Made by a program: the position numbers and the translations under genes. From an uncultured Verrucomicrobiota bacterium (GTDB lineage: Bacteria; Verrucomicrobiota; Verrucomicrobiia; Opitutales; Opitutaceae), in assembly GCA_913058185.1 (NCBI GenBank), contig CAJXQX010000034.1, positions 1 to 38,251 of the forward strand: 38,251 bases of DNA, read 5' to 3'. Position 1 is the first letter of the stretch. The number at the start of each line of letters is the position of its first letter. Shown here piece after piece: positions 21,572-32,062 of the stretch. Below the pieces are notes generated by a model. The model saw only the letters and a list, made by a program, of their open reading frames with translations. It did not search any database and was not told the DNA's origin.

Positions 21572-24049
21572 ATGCCCGAACGCTCTCACTCTTCCCGTCG
21601 TTTCCTCCGGCTTGGCCTGTTGGCGCTGGGGTTGGGCGTGATGATTTGGCAAACGGGGCCGCAGCGCAGCGTTTGTTTGATCGATCCCATTGGGGCGTTT
21701 GGTGGCCCCGGTGAAGGTGAAGCCCCGCTCAGCCAAGTGGTCGCCACCGCCTCTGAATCGGAACCTCGAAAGGTTCTAGTCGCGGCGGTTGCCCCTGAAT
21801 CAGCGAAGGCGCGGCCCAGTGCCCTCTGGTCGTTCACCGCGGCTCCGGCCAACGCCGTCGAACTCGAACACCGGGCGCCCGCGCGCACCTCCGCCGTCCA
21901 TTACGTGGAAGTCGATCGCAACCTCCTCTCCGGAAAATCTGCCGTGATTTGGCAGGCGGGCGAACAACTCATCCTACCGCTACCCGATGGTCGCGAAGTC
22001 GGCGTGACGATAGACTCGACTGAAGCTCGCGGCCCCGATCGATTTGTGGTTTCGGGGCGGATTGATGGAGTAGCGGGCAGTCGTTTTCTACTTTCGGTTT
22101 CCGACCAACATGTGGCCGCTTCAATCGAGGGGTTAGCTCCGGCGGAGTTTCAACTGCATTCCATTGGCGCGGCGGACGAACCGATCGTGCAGCTCTTTGC
22201 CCTAGATGAGCCAGGCGATCAAACGTGCAACACGGTTCTACCCGGGTTTGATCTAGAAGGGCAGGCGCTGGCCGCTCTCGCTGCCCGCAACGGTGCCACT
22301 CCGCCTACCGCCAACACGGAGGTACTCACCAGTGGTGATGCGGTGGTCGACCTTTTGGTCGCCTATACCGACGCGGTTACCGCTTCTTTTGGATCAACCA
22401 ACAGTGTGATGACGCAGATCGACTTGAGCGTTGCCAAGGTGCAGTCGGATTTTGCCAACAGTGGAGTGACTGCGCGTATCCGACTAGTGGGCACGGTAGA
22501 GGTTGAGTTGCCGGGCGATAGTTCCACCGCCGGCCAATCAGGCTGGCAGAACACGGCGTTGCAGCAGGTCACGGCTACGCAGGACGGGGTGATGGATGTC
22601 GTGCATGCGCGCCGTGATGCGTTGGGCGCCGATCTCGTAACACTCGTGGTGCGGCGCACTGACCCCCGCAGCACTGGCATCGCCTACCTGTTTCAGGGAC
22701 TTGAATCAACGACGGCCCCATTCTTTGCATTCTCGGTGATTAACGCTGCCGACTTCAGTGTCGGCGTCGTGATGAGCCACGAGTTGGGTCATAGTTTCGG
22801 ATGCGCCCATGATCGGCAAAACGCGGGAAACAGCGGACTGTTTGATTACAGTCACGGCTATCGCGTCACCGCCGCCACTGCCAGTGGGGGGGCGCGGCAA
22901 GTTCGCACCATCATGGCCTATGCGCCGGGGACTCGCGTGCGGTATTTCTCCAATCCAGAAAAATCAATTACGTCGTCCACGTCGACTTCGGGCACGCTGA
23001 CCTTCGCCGCACCATTGGTGTTGGGCGTTCCGGAAGGGCAATCCGATGAGGCCAACAATGTCAGCACGATCGAGCAGACTGCATTTCAGGTCGCCAATTT
23101 CAGGTTGTCCGCCGACCAATCGGATGCCGGACGTCTGGTCAATGTTTCTACCCGTGCTTGGGTGGGATCGGGTGACCGGGCGTTGATCGGTGGGTTTGTG
23201 CTGGGAGGCGAAAACACGAAACAAGTTCTCGTGCGCGCACCTGGTCCGGCCATCGGTGCAGCTCCGTTTAATGTGCCGACCGTCCTCGTCGATCCGGTGC
23301 TGCGAATCGATCGAATTGGAGACGGAACGATTGCCATCAACAATGATTGGGGTTCGCCCGCCACCAACGGCATTGCCGTTGCCACCGCCGCGACCGCGGC
23401 GGGTGCCTTTGCGTTTTCCACCGGCAGTCTGGACGCCGGAACGGTGGTTGAGCTCGCCCCCGGAAGTTACACCGCAACCGTCGAAGGTGCCGGCGGGGCT
23501 GAAGGTAATGGTTTGATTGAGGTTTACGAAATTGGGACTTCCGGGTCTCCGCGTTTGTTGAACCTTTCCACGCGGGGATATGCCGACGTCGAGCAGCCGA
23601 TGATCGCTGGATTCGTGGTGAGCGCGGACCCGGGAGCCAGCGATCAACGCAAGTCGATATTCATTCGAGTTCGAGGACCGTCTCTCACCAACTACGGGTT
23701 GGCCGAAGCATCGGTGATGTCTGACCCAATTATCGAAATCTACGATGCGAATGCTCAGTTGGTTTTCTACAACGACGATTGGGATCCACCTAGCACGGAT
23801 ATCGACGGGACCAACCGAGACGGCATTCCGCTGTTGCTCCGGGGTATGGTTGACCAGTTGTCCGAACAGGTCGTTTTTAATGCTGCCACCGCGGTCGGGG
23901 CTACGGATATGGAACCGACCGAGCCTGGCGTCGTGCTCGAACTTCCGGCAGGTATTTACACCGTGTTCGTGCGCCCCTTTGAGCAGTTGCCAAATCAGCC
24001 AGCTGAACCAGGCATCGCCATCGTCGAAGTCTTCGAAGTCGACCTCTAG
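21572..24049 (+). CDS. Secreted zinc metalloprotease (reprolysin-like) with NLSTRG repeats
   Basis: An 825-residue exported protein. A signal/anchor helix lies at ~11-26. Residues ~60-220 look like a propeptide, and the catalytic domain spans ~240-510. Zinc motif HELGHSFGCAHD (His403, Glu404, His407, His413, Asp414) and Met-turn Met448 (RTIMAY) place it in the metzincin clan, M12-like. Residues ~522-655 and ~662-825 are two copies of the NLSTRG domain (VNVSTRAWVG...NNDWG; LNLSTRGYAD...NDDWD), also found in the fasciclin protein. The tail domains probably mediate surface binding or secretion. The natural substrate is unknown. Confidence 0.9.
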   Translation: MPERSHSSRRFLRLGLLALGLGVMIWQTGPQRSVCLIDPIGAFGGPGEGEAPLSQVVATASESEPRKVLVAAVAPESAKARPSALWSFTAAPANAVELEHRAPARTSAVHYVEVDRNLLSGKSAVIWQAGEQLILPLPDGREVGVTIDSTEARGPDRFVVSGRIDGVAGSRFLLSVSDQHVAASIEGLAPAEFQLHSIGAADEPIVQLFALDEPGDQTCNTVLPGFDLEGQALAALAARNGATPPTANTEVLTSGDAVVDLLVAYTDAVTASFGSTNSVMTQIDLSVAKVQSDFANSGVTARIRLVGTVEVELPGDSSTAGQSGWQNTALQQVTATQDGVMDVVHARRDALGADLVTLVVRRTDPRSTGIAYLFQGLESTTAPFFAFSVINAADFSVGVVMSHELGHSFGCAHDRQNAGNSGLFDYSHGYRVTAATASGGARQVRTIMAYAPGTRVRYFSNPEKSITSSTSTSGTLTFAAPLVLGVPEGQSDEANNVSTIEQTAFQVANFRLSADQSDAGRLVNVSTRAWVGSGDRALIGGFVLGGENTKQVLVRAPGPAIGAAPFNVPTVLVDPVLRIDRIGDGTIAINNDWGSPATNGIAVATAATAAGAFAFSTGSLDAGTVVELAPGSYTATVEGAGGAEGNGLIEVYEIGTSGSPRLLNLSTRGYADVEQPMIAGFVVSADPGASDQRKSIFIRVRGPSLTNYGLAEASVMSDPIIEIYDANAQLVFYNDDWDPPSTDIDGTNRDGIPLLLRGMVDQLSEQVVFNAATAVGATDMEPTEPGVVLELPAGIYTVFVRPFEQLPNQPAEPGIAIVEVFEVDL

Positions 24050-24174
24050 AAGGTGGGACACGCAGCTGAGACGCGGCGGCGCAGGGTGACCCATAATGTC
24101 CCGCAACTGCCTCGTTCCCAGCGGGTGCCTACGAGGTAAACGCGGTTGGCTCGAAGTGTGCAAGGGTGTCACGC

Positions 24175-26760
<2,586 letters not shown>

Positions 26761-26778
26761 TCGCGCTTTCTCTTTACT

Positions 26779-26839
26779 CCTTATCTTTATCATTCTCGAG
26801 CGGCGAAGCTAGCCCTCTGACGCTGAGATAAAGATAAGG
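26779..26839. terminator. Bidirectional hairpin between convergent clpB and dus
   Basis: CCTTATCTTTATC (26779-26791) and its exact inverse GATAAAGATAAGG (26827-26839) are separated by 35 bases that include CTCGAGCG/CGCTGAG. It starts 19 bases after the clpB stop and ends 17 bases before the dus stop. Its position suggests a shared 3-prime end, but the stem is AT-rich and lacks T-tracts, so it could instead be a repeat element. Confidence 0.5.
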
Positions 26840-26856
26840 ATAATGAGGGGGAGGGG

Positions 26857-27966
26857 CTACCAGTTATCCACTGGTCCTCTGGGGACCGGGATGGCTTCGC
26901 GTTGAAACACGGGGTCGTCTTCGTCGCGGAGGAAGGACGCGACCATCGGGTCGGGGGCATACTTCGAAAGCAACACGCCGTCGTCGTCGCAGAATTTTTT
27001 GCGCCACTCGATGAAGTCGGCAACCGCCTGCTCAAAGTCGGCGCGTGAGTTGATCTTGATGATGTCGCGCTTGAAGGGTTTCGACGGTCCGAACCGTTTG
27101 GCATACCACGGTGCAACCTTGCGAAAGAACTTTGCCCCGCGCTCTTCACCATAGAATTCGGCGTAACGCTCGAAGTGAAGTTTCAGCACGCGAATGCGCT
27201 CATTAAAATTTGGTTCAGGAAGTAACTCGCCCGTTTCGAGCAGATGGGCGGTGCGTTTGAAAATCCATGGATCGTAAAATGCCCCGCGCCCGATGCTCAC
27301 TCCGTTGCAGCCGGTTGCGTTCATCATGTGCACGGCGGCCTCTGGAGTGGTCACATCACCATTACCGATGACGGGGATGGTGTTCACCGCGTCGACCACG
27401 GCGCGAATACCGTCGAGATTCACGCGACCGCTGAATCCCTGAGCGCGGGTGCGGCCATGAACGAAGACAGCGGCGCAACCGGCATCCTCCAGCGTTCTAG
27501 CCAAGTTGGGAGCAGTCAGGTTGTCCTCGTCCCAACCCAGACGCATTTTAGCGGTGATAGGGATTTTTACGGCGTCGATCATCCCGCGCACGAGAGCGGC
27601 GGTTTTATCGAGTTCCGTCATCATCGCAGAACCGCCGCCGATGTTGACGACCTTGCGAACCGGGCAGCCCATGTTGATGTCGACGGACTGCACGCCCATC
27701 TCCTCACACATGATGGCAGCGTCGCGCATTTCCTCGGGCACGGCGCCAAAAAGTTGGATGGCGAGCGGGCGATCCTCGGCCGAGGTGGCCACAAGCTTCA
27801 ATGCGGTCCGATTGCGCTCAAGGAGCGAGCGGGCGTTGACCAGGTCAGTGGTCGCCCAGCCCAGTCCGCCAACTTCCCGCACTGTCAATCGCATGGGCAG
27901 GTTGGTATAGCCCGCCAAAGGAGACAGGAACAAAGGAGAGTATAATTCTATCGGTCCGATGCGCAT
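26857..27966 (-). CDS. dusB: tRNA-dihydrouridine synthase (DusB-like)
   Basis: FMN enzyme that reduces uridines in the tRNA D-loop with NADPH. From the ATG at 27966 it is 369 residues, a little longer than average. The start IGPIELYSPLFLSPLAGYTN and the active-site Cys in NMGCPVRKV are typical. The phosphate/FMN loop (VHGRTRAQGFSG, IGNGDV, SIGRGAFYDPW) and a C-terminal helical RNA-binding domain (from ~260) follow. I assign the DusB subgroup with some caution. An ATG at 27987 is possible but lengthens the N-terminus beyond the family norm. A perfect palindrome (28021-28043) lies 55 bases upstream, the same motif as at the HTH gene promoter. Confidence 0.88.
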   Translation of the reverse strand: MRIGPIELYSPLFLSPLAGYTNLPMRLTVREVGGLGWATTDLVNARSLLERNRTALKLVATSAEDRPLAIQLFGAVPEEMRDAAIMCEEMGVQSVDINMGCPVRKVVNIGGGSAMMTELDKTAALVRGMIDAVKIPITAKMRLGWDEDNLTAPNLARTLEDAGCAAVFVHGRTRAQGFSGRVNLDGIRAVVDAVNTIPVIGNGDVTTPEAAVHMMNATGCNGVSIGRGAFYDPWIFKRTAHLLETGELLPEPNFNERIRVLKLHFERYAEFYGEERGAKFFRKVAPWYAKRFGPSKPFKRDIIKINSRADFEQAVADFIEWRKKFCDDDGVLLSKYAPDPMVASFLRDEDDPVFQREAIPVPRGPVDNW

Positions 27967-28020
27967 TACGAATTCATCGCAGAGCATCCCGCACTCATTT
28001 CGCGATTCAACCCTACAATA

Positions 28021-28043
28021 AGTTTAACCATATTGGTTAAACT
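28021..28043. promoter_or_regulatory. Operator copy 1 (AACCATATTGGTT type), upstream of dus
   Basis: AGTTTAACCA (28021-28030), TAT, TGGTTAAACT (28034-28043): a perfect 10-bp inverted repeat in the gap between the HTH gene stop and the dus start. The same core occurs twice in front of the HTH gene. Regulation of dus by that protein is inference. Confidence 0.65.
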
Positions 28044-28063
28044 TCAACCGAGACGGGATGGGT

Positions 28064-28426
28064 TTAGGTGGAGATGTCGAGGCCGGCCCGTCTCTGTTGC
28101 AGCCAGAAGAGGATGCGGAGTAGCGTTTCGGCGTCGGGTACCCGTCGCTCACCGGTAACCCAGTCTGATATGCGCTGAGGCGGAACTTCCAAAAAACGTG
28201 CTAGCCGACTTTTAGCTCCATAGGTTTTCAATTCACCTCTCATCTCCTCAATCACGATGTTCCAAAGCGGCGTGTCATGTCCCGGATTCCGCCGTGGGGC
28301 GGTGGGAGATACTCGGTTTCGTCTTCGAACTTTTTTGGCCTGCCGTAGCGCGAGTTCTGCCGCGGTCACAAAGTCTTCACCCAGGGTGACCCAGATTTTC
28401 ATATCCGAACGATCAAACACACTCAT
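28064..28426 (-). CDS. Small HTH (XRE-like) DNA-binding protein
   Basis: A 120-residue basic protein. The N-terminal ~50 residues (KIWVTLGEDFVTAAELALRQ then KKVRRRNRV) are of unknown function. Residues ~75-115 form a helix-turn-helix (GAKSRLARFLEVPPQRISDW), followed by ERRVPDAETLLRILFWLQ. I associate this domain plan with small regulators found in many copies in Verrucomicrobia. Two copies of a palindromic operator lie just upstream (28436-28452, 28481-28497) and a third lies 3-prime of it, before dus. It therefore probably represses itself and perhaps its neighbours. An internal ATG (codon 9) is an alternative start. Confidence 0.72.
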   Translation of the reverse strand: MSVFDRSDMKIWVTLGEDFVTAAELALRQAKKVRRRNRVSPTAPRRNPGHDTPLWNIVIEEMRGELKTYGAKSRLARFLEVPPQRISDWVTGERRVPDAETLLRILFWLQQRRAGLDIST

Positions 28427-28435
28427 GGACCAACC

Positions 28436-28452
28436 TTAACCAATATGGTTAA
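28436..28452. promoter_or_regulatory. Operator copy 2, at the HTH gene start
   Basis: TTAACCA (28436-28442), ATA, TGGTTAA (28446-28452), ten bases upstream of the HTH gene ATG. It is placed where a bound repressor would block transcription or translation start of that gene. Confidence 0.65.
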
Positions 28453-28480
28453 AAACGTGCGAGGTCGCATTCGGTGAACT

Positions 28481-28497
28481 TTAACCATATTGGTTAA
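28481..28497. promoter_or_regulatory. Operator copy 3, in the divergent spacer
   Basis: TTAACCA (28481-28487), TAT, TGGTTAA (28491-28497). It is the mirror image of copy 2, including the flanking CC and GG, 45 bases away centre to centre. It lies ~83 bases upstream of the divergent DCC-family gene, so one regulator could govern both directions. Confidence 0.65.
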
Positions 28498-28579
28498 GGT
28501 TTTGGTGATTCGGCGAAGAGGGGAGCAGGTGAGGTTTGGTGACGGAGTGGAGTGGGTTGCGTTACCGGGACGGAGGTGA

Positions 28580-29020
28580 TTGTCTTGGGAGGTGATCAAT
28601 TCGGCCGAGGCGAAAGAATCTTTGCTGCTCTTCGATGGAGAGTGCGGGCTTTGTCAGGCGCTGATGCGGTTTGTGCTGCGTCGGGATCGTGCCGGTCGAA
28701 TCAAGGTGGCTTCTCTGCAAGGAGTCACGGGTCAGACAATGTTACGCCGGGCCGGGCGGCCGACGCAGGACTTCGACAGTTTGGTATTCTTCCCAGAGAT
28801 CTCCCGTAACGATATTCTGATGCGCACGGATGGAGTGTTCGCGGTGTTCGCGGCCTTACCCGGGGGCTGGAAAACGGTTGGGCGGCTCCTGGGGATGTTG
28901 CCCCAGAGTTTTCGAGATGGCGGTTACCGGATTATCGCGCGAAGTCGTCGCCGGATTTTTGGAGATCCGCGGCCGGACGGGCTGGACGATCCGGCGTGGG
29001 CTGACCGGGTGCTTCCGTAG
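28580..29020 (+). CDS. DCC-family (DUF393) thiol-disulfide protein
   Basis: A ~146-residue thioredoxin-like protein. The family motif DGxCxxC is present near the N-terminus (LLFDGECGLCQALM), followed by RRDRAGRIKVASLQG and the C-terminal YRIIARSRRRIFG typical of DUF393. Members are predicted redox proteins, with no firmly established reaction. The start is uncertain: no ATG is in frame; TTG 28580 is the first possible codon and GTG 28592 the next, with a GGAGG at 28572-28576. The gene is divergent from the HTH regulator across a spacer with two operator copies. Confidence 0.82.
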   Translation: MSWEVINSAEAKESLLLFDGECGLCQALMRFVLRRDRAGRIKVASLQGVTGQTMLRRAGRPTQDFDSLVFFPEISRNDILMRTDGVFAVFAALPGGWKTVGRLLGMLPQSFRDGGYRIIARSRRRIFGDPRPDGLDDPAWADRVLP

Positions 29021-29023
29021 GGA

Positions 29024-29627
29024 CTAAGCTTTGAGGCGGGCGGTGAGCCGGGCTTTGATGGTCGGCCACTCATCGGGGAGGATGCTGTAGTAGACCGTGT
29101 CGCGCACGAAACCGTCGTAGCATTTCATGTGACGCCGGAGCATGCCTTCGCGGGTGGCGCCGAGTAGTTCGATCGCGCGTTGCGAAACGGTGTTACGGGC
29201 GTCGGTTTTGAGTTGGAGGCGTTCGCATCCTAGAGTCTCGAAACAATGAGTGAGGAGCAGGAGTTTGGTGGCCGTGTTGATTGGGCTTCGATGCTCGGCA
29301 GGAGCTAACCAGGTGTAGCCGATTTCGACGGCGCGCTCAGCGGGCCGAATATCGAAGAGACTGGTCGAACCTACGGCGACTCCTTCGGGCTGACGAATGA
29401 TGGCGAAAGGTTGGCGACGGCCGGCGAGTTGATCATCGAGCGCATCGGTAACCCAACCCACGGCATCCATCGTGGCCCCGAACGGAGGGGTGGGTTGAAA
29501 CTCCAACGAGGGGGTGACTGTGTCCCGCGTGAAAAAGGTTCGGGGCGTGAGCAGGGCGGAGTGGTTCCAAGGTCACCCATTGATTGTTCAATGTGACGGG
29601 ACGAACTTTGAAGACCGGTTCGCTCAT
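29024..29627 (-). pseudogene. GNAT acetyltransferase (RimJ/RimL type), frameshifted
   Basis: The start (MSEPVFKVRPVTLNNQWVTL) is at ATG 29627, which overlaps the upstream aminotransferase stop as ATGA, so it is the natural start. This frame reads EPLRPAHAPNLF and then loses homology. The rest of the enzyme continues in the +1 frame: LEFQPTPPFG, the acetyl-CoA region (IGYTWLAPAEHRSPINTATK), then LQLKTDARN and a GATREGMLRRH end. One extra T in the T5 run near 29534-29538 would explain it. Family members acetylate protein N-termini or small amines. A shorter product of ~160 residues from TTG 29506 is possible but lacks the first strands. Confidence 0.82.
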
Positions 29628-30787
29628 GCGGACCCCTGTGCTGCTTTTACGCCGATTGCAAAGCGTCGGAGTCCTTCTTCGAGGGTTACGGTGGGGCAGC
29701 CAAAGTTGAGGCGCACAAAACCGTTGTGGGCTGCGCCGAAGAAGTTGCCGTCACTCAGGCCGATACCGTGCGACTCAAAGTGGGCGACGGGGTCGCTGAG
29801 GTTAAGTTCGGTGACGTCGATCCAGTAAAGGTAGGTCGCTTCTTGAGGACCGGTGGCGGTTACGCCGGGAAGATCAGCCAGAGTCTGGGTGATGAGCTCG
29901 GCGTTGGCTCGCAGCGTCGCCAATAATCCTTGGCGCCAGTCTTCGGAGCGACCGTAGGCGGCCTCGCACCCGGAGAGTCCCAAGACGGTGACCTCGGGGA
30001 GTAAACCGCGGCTATTCCGTTCGAGACGATGGCGGAGTTTGTCATTGGAAATGACGGCCAACGTGCAGCCGAGGCCGGGAATATTGTAGGTCTTGCTCGG
30101 AGCCATCAGCGTGATGGTGCGCTCTGCCAGTTCCAGGCTGATCATCGAGCTCGGAATATGCGGTAGCGTATCATCGAGGATCAGGTCGCAGTGGATCTCA
30201 TCGGAGATGAGCAAGAGGTCGTGTTTTTCACAGAACGCGCCAAGGCGTTCGAGCTCATCGCGGCGCCAGACGCGGCCGATGGGGTTGTGCGGGTTGCACA
30301 GGTAGAACATTTTCGTCTGCGGCGTGACCGCTGCTTCGAGGGCGTCCCAGTTGAGCGTCCATGCATTGTTTTCGCGATTCCAAGGAACTCGAACAGCTCG
30401 GCGATCAAAGTTATGGCCCGCGGTGAGGAACGGCGGATAGACCGGAGTGAGGGTGAGGTAAGTGTCGTCGGGTTCGGAAAAGGCGAGGGAGCAGAGATTG
30501 AGCCCGCAGACCATGCCCGGTAGCCAAACGATCCACGCGGGATCGATCTCCCAACCGTAGTGCTCACGATGATGAGTTACGATGGCTTCCAAGGTGGAAG
30601 GCACCGGCCGACCGTAACCGAAGACGCCATGATCTACGCGTTCATGGAGTGTCTCCAAGATGGCGGGCGCTGATTTGAAATCCATGTCCGCAACCCACAT
30701 GGGCAGAATATCTTGGCCGGCGTATTTCTGCCATTTTTGGGAGTCCGTATGTTGACGGTCAGGAGGCGTGGTGAAGTCGGATGACAT
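29624..30787 (-). CDS. PLP-dependent C-S lyase/aminotransferase, MalY/PatB family
   Basis: A 387-residue fold-type I PLP enzyme. The N-terminus has the PatB/MalY signature DSQKW and LPMWVADMDF. Substrate and PLP contacts follow (NPHNPIGRVW, SDEIHCDLI), and the PLP Schiff-base lysine is Lys232 (APSKTYNIPGL). Family members cleave cystathionine or cysteine to release homocysteine or sulfide, and MalY also modulates MalT in E. coli. Full-length and intact. It heads a two-gene unit with the frameshifted acetyltransferase, coupled by ATGA. Confidence 0.9.
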   Translation of the reverse strand: MSSDFTTPPDRQHTDSQKWQKYAGQDILPMWVADMDFKSAPAILETLHERVDHGVFGYGRPVPSTLEAIVTHHREHYGWEIDPAWIVWLPGMVCGLNLCSLAFSEPDDTYLTLTPVYPPFLTAGHNFDRRAVRVPWNRENNAWTLNWDALEAAVTPQTKMFYLCNPHNPIGRVWRRDELERLGAFCEKHDLLLISDEIHCDLILDDTLPHIPSSMISLELAERTITLMAPSKTYNIPGLGCTLAVISNDKLRHRLERNSRGLLPEVTVLGLSGCEAAYGRSEDWRQGLLATLRANAELITQTLADLPGVTATGPQEATYLYWIDVTELNLSDPVAHFESHGIGLSDGNFFGAAHNGFVRLNFGCPTVTLEEGLRRFAIGVKAAQGSA

Positions 30788-31030
30788 GTTAGTTTGCTAG
30801 CAGTAAACGGACAGGCGCGTGGCGAAAGCACGGATTGCGCGCCAAGCGTGACGAAATTTCCCGGGTGTGACACGAGATCGAGGACAAAAGGGCACAGTCA
30901 TCGAAATTACAATTATCTTAAGTTATTTATAGTAAACGAAATATGCATAATCACTCGCAGGCATTGTTTATTCAAATCTCATCAGTAATCCCGCCGAATG
31001 GTGGGTCTTAATAATTAAATAAAAAACATC
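30788..31030. promoter_or_regulatory. AT-rich divergent promoter region, patB-like / hsp20
   Basis: A 243-base spacer, strongly AT-rich from 30900 to 31030, between divergent genes. It must hold the promoters of both the PatB-like gene and the Hsp20 pair. A -10-like CATAAT lies near 30951-30956, without a convincing -35. No sigma-32 consensus and no CIRCE repeat are seen. The 31031 start lacks a Shine-Dalgarno and follows an A/T-only leader. Confidence 0.4.
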
Positions 31031-31477
31031 ATGAGATACATTCGTTACAACACCCCGACCCGCCGTTCCCTGCCTGCCGCCGCATTTGGTCGCGGTGTTT
31101 GTAATGGTTTGGAATCCGAAATCGATCGACTCTTCAACGCTGCTGCCAGTGGGTCGCAAAGCCCCCATTCTGGCAGCCGCTTCCCGGTCGATGTCTACCA
31201 AGACAAGAACAACCTCTACGTGCGGGCCGAGCTTCCGGGCTTTGGTCGCGACGACATCAATGTCGAAGTCGTGGACGGTAATCTGACCCTCGAAGCGACT
31301 CGCAAGAGTGACTCCGAAAAAGCGCCGCTTGCCGCAAAGTTCAACCGCTCGGTCACCTTGCCCGACGATGTGAAAACAGACGGTGTAACCGCCGCCTACG
31401 TCGATGGTGTCCTTCCCGTCACGCTACCGAAGCTGGAAGAAGTCAAACCGCGCAAAGTTTCCGTAGCGGTCGGCTAA
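31031..31477 (+). CDS. Small heat shock protein, Hsp20 family (first of pair)
   Basis: A 148-residue chaperone that holds unfolding proteins for refolding by DnaK/ClpB. It has a variable N-terminus (to ~50), then an alpha-crystallin domain (FPVDVYQDKNNLYVRAELPG, FGRDDINVEVVDGNLTLEA) with the closing AAYVDGVLPVTLPK and RKVSVAVG tail, the latter containing the V-x-V anchor. A second Hsp20 follows 50 bases downstream, an IbpAB-like arrangement. ClpB lies on the same strand ~4 kb upstream but is not in the same operon. Confidence 0.93.
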   Translation: MRYIRYNTPTRRSLPAAAFGRGVCNGLESEIDRLFNAAASGSQSPHSGSRFPVDVYQDKNNLYVRAELPGFGRDDINVEVVDGNLTLEATRKSDSEKAPLAAKFNRSVTLPDDVKTDGVTAAYVDGVLPVTLPKLEEVKPRKVSVAVG

Positions 31478-31527
31478 ATGTGCGACCGTCCTACGTCATT
31501 ATTTAGAAATAAAAATAGGGAAATATT

Positions 31528-31932
31528 ATGAACTTAATTCACTCACTCATCCCTTCGCTGAACCGAAATCTGGTTGTGAACGAAGGACACCACGACAAAG
31601 ACCTCGGTCCGACGGTGCAACCGAACTACGAGATCAAAGAAACCGACGAAGCCTTTAACCTCTCGGTCAACCTGCCTGGTGTGACCAAGCAGGATTTGGC
31701 CATCACCGCTGAGGCAGAGTCCTTACGCATTGTGGGCAAACGCTCGTGGAACCGTCCGAAAGACTGGACGGTCAGCCACCGCGAAACATCGGATGCGATC
31801 TACCTGCTCGAGCTTGAGCACGACAATAGGGTCAAAACCGACAATATTAACGCGAAGCTCAGCGACGGCGTGTTGCGCCTGAGTCTACCCAAGGCCGAGG
31901 CGATCAAGCCTCGACGAATCGAAATCTCTTAA
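31528..31932 (+). CDS. Small heat shock protein, Hsp20 family (second of pair)
   Basis: A 134-residue paralogue of the preceding gene. The alpha-crystallin domain (PNYEIKETDEAFNLSVNLPG, VTKQDLAITAEAESLRIVG) ends with LSDGVLRLSLPK and a RRIEIS tail with the I-x-I motif. It lacks most of the N-terminal arm of the first copy, and the sequences are quite divergent, so the two may form hetero-oligomers. AGGGA precedes the ATG by 8 bases. A strong terminator follows. Confidence 0.93.
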   Translation: MNLIHSLIPSLNRNLVVNEGHHDKDLGPTVQPNYEIKETDEAFNLSVNLPGVTKQDLAITAEAESLRIVGKRSWNRPKDWTVSHRETSDAIYLLELEHDNRVKTDNINAKLSDGVLRLSLPKAEAIKPRRIEIS

Positions 31933-31972
31933 TCCGCGACCGGATCCGTAAGCCACAACCTTAACCCGTAAC

Positions 31973-32005
31973 CGCGCCGGTGCTTTTCGAAGCCCGGCGC
32001 GTTTT
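31973..32005 (+). terminator. Rho-independent terminator of the hsp20 pair
   Basis: CGCGCCGG pairs with CCGGCGCG, extended by GCTT/AAGC and closed by a TTCG tetraloop, then TTTT. It lies 41 bases after the second hsp20 stop. Confidence 0.85.
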
Positions 32006-32062
32006 CGTGGAAACGGAGGGAAGAGAACGATCAGACCAAAGGACCAGCGAGTTAGACGGGAC

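Noticed and set aside
22964-24172. 402-codon ORF opposite the metalloprotease
   Set aside because: Composition is Arg/His-rich as in antisense reading, and it runs against a gene with intact catalytic motifs and repeats.
24050-24174. CIRCE element or sigma-32 promoter before clpB
   Set aside because: No TTAGCACTC-N9-GAGTGCTAA and no CTTGAA/CCCCAT pair could be found by reading; only a weak CATAAT is present.
29528-29540. Programmed +1 frameshifting in the acetyltransferase
   Set aside because: The CTT-TTT-C run is slippery, but there is no stop at the shift site, no stimulatory hairpin recognised, and this family is not known to use recoding.
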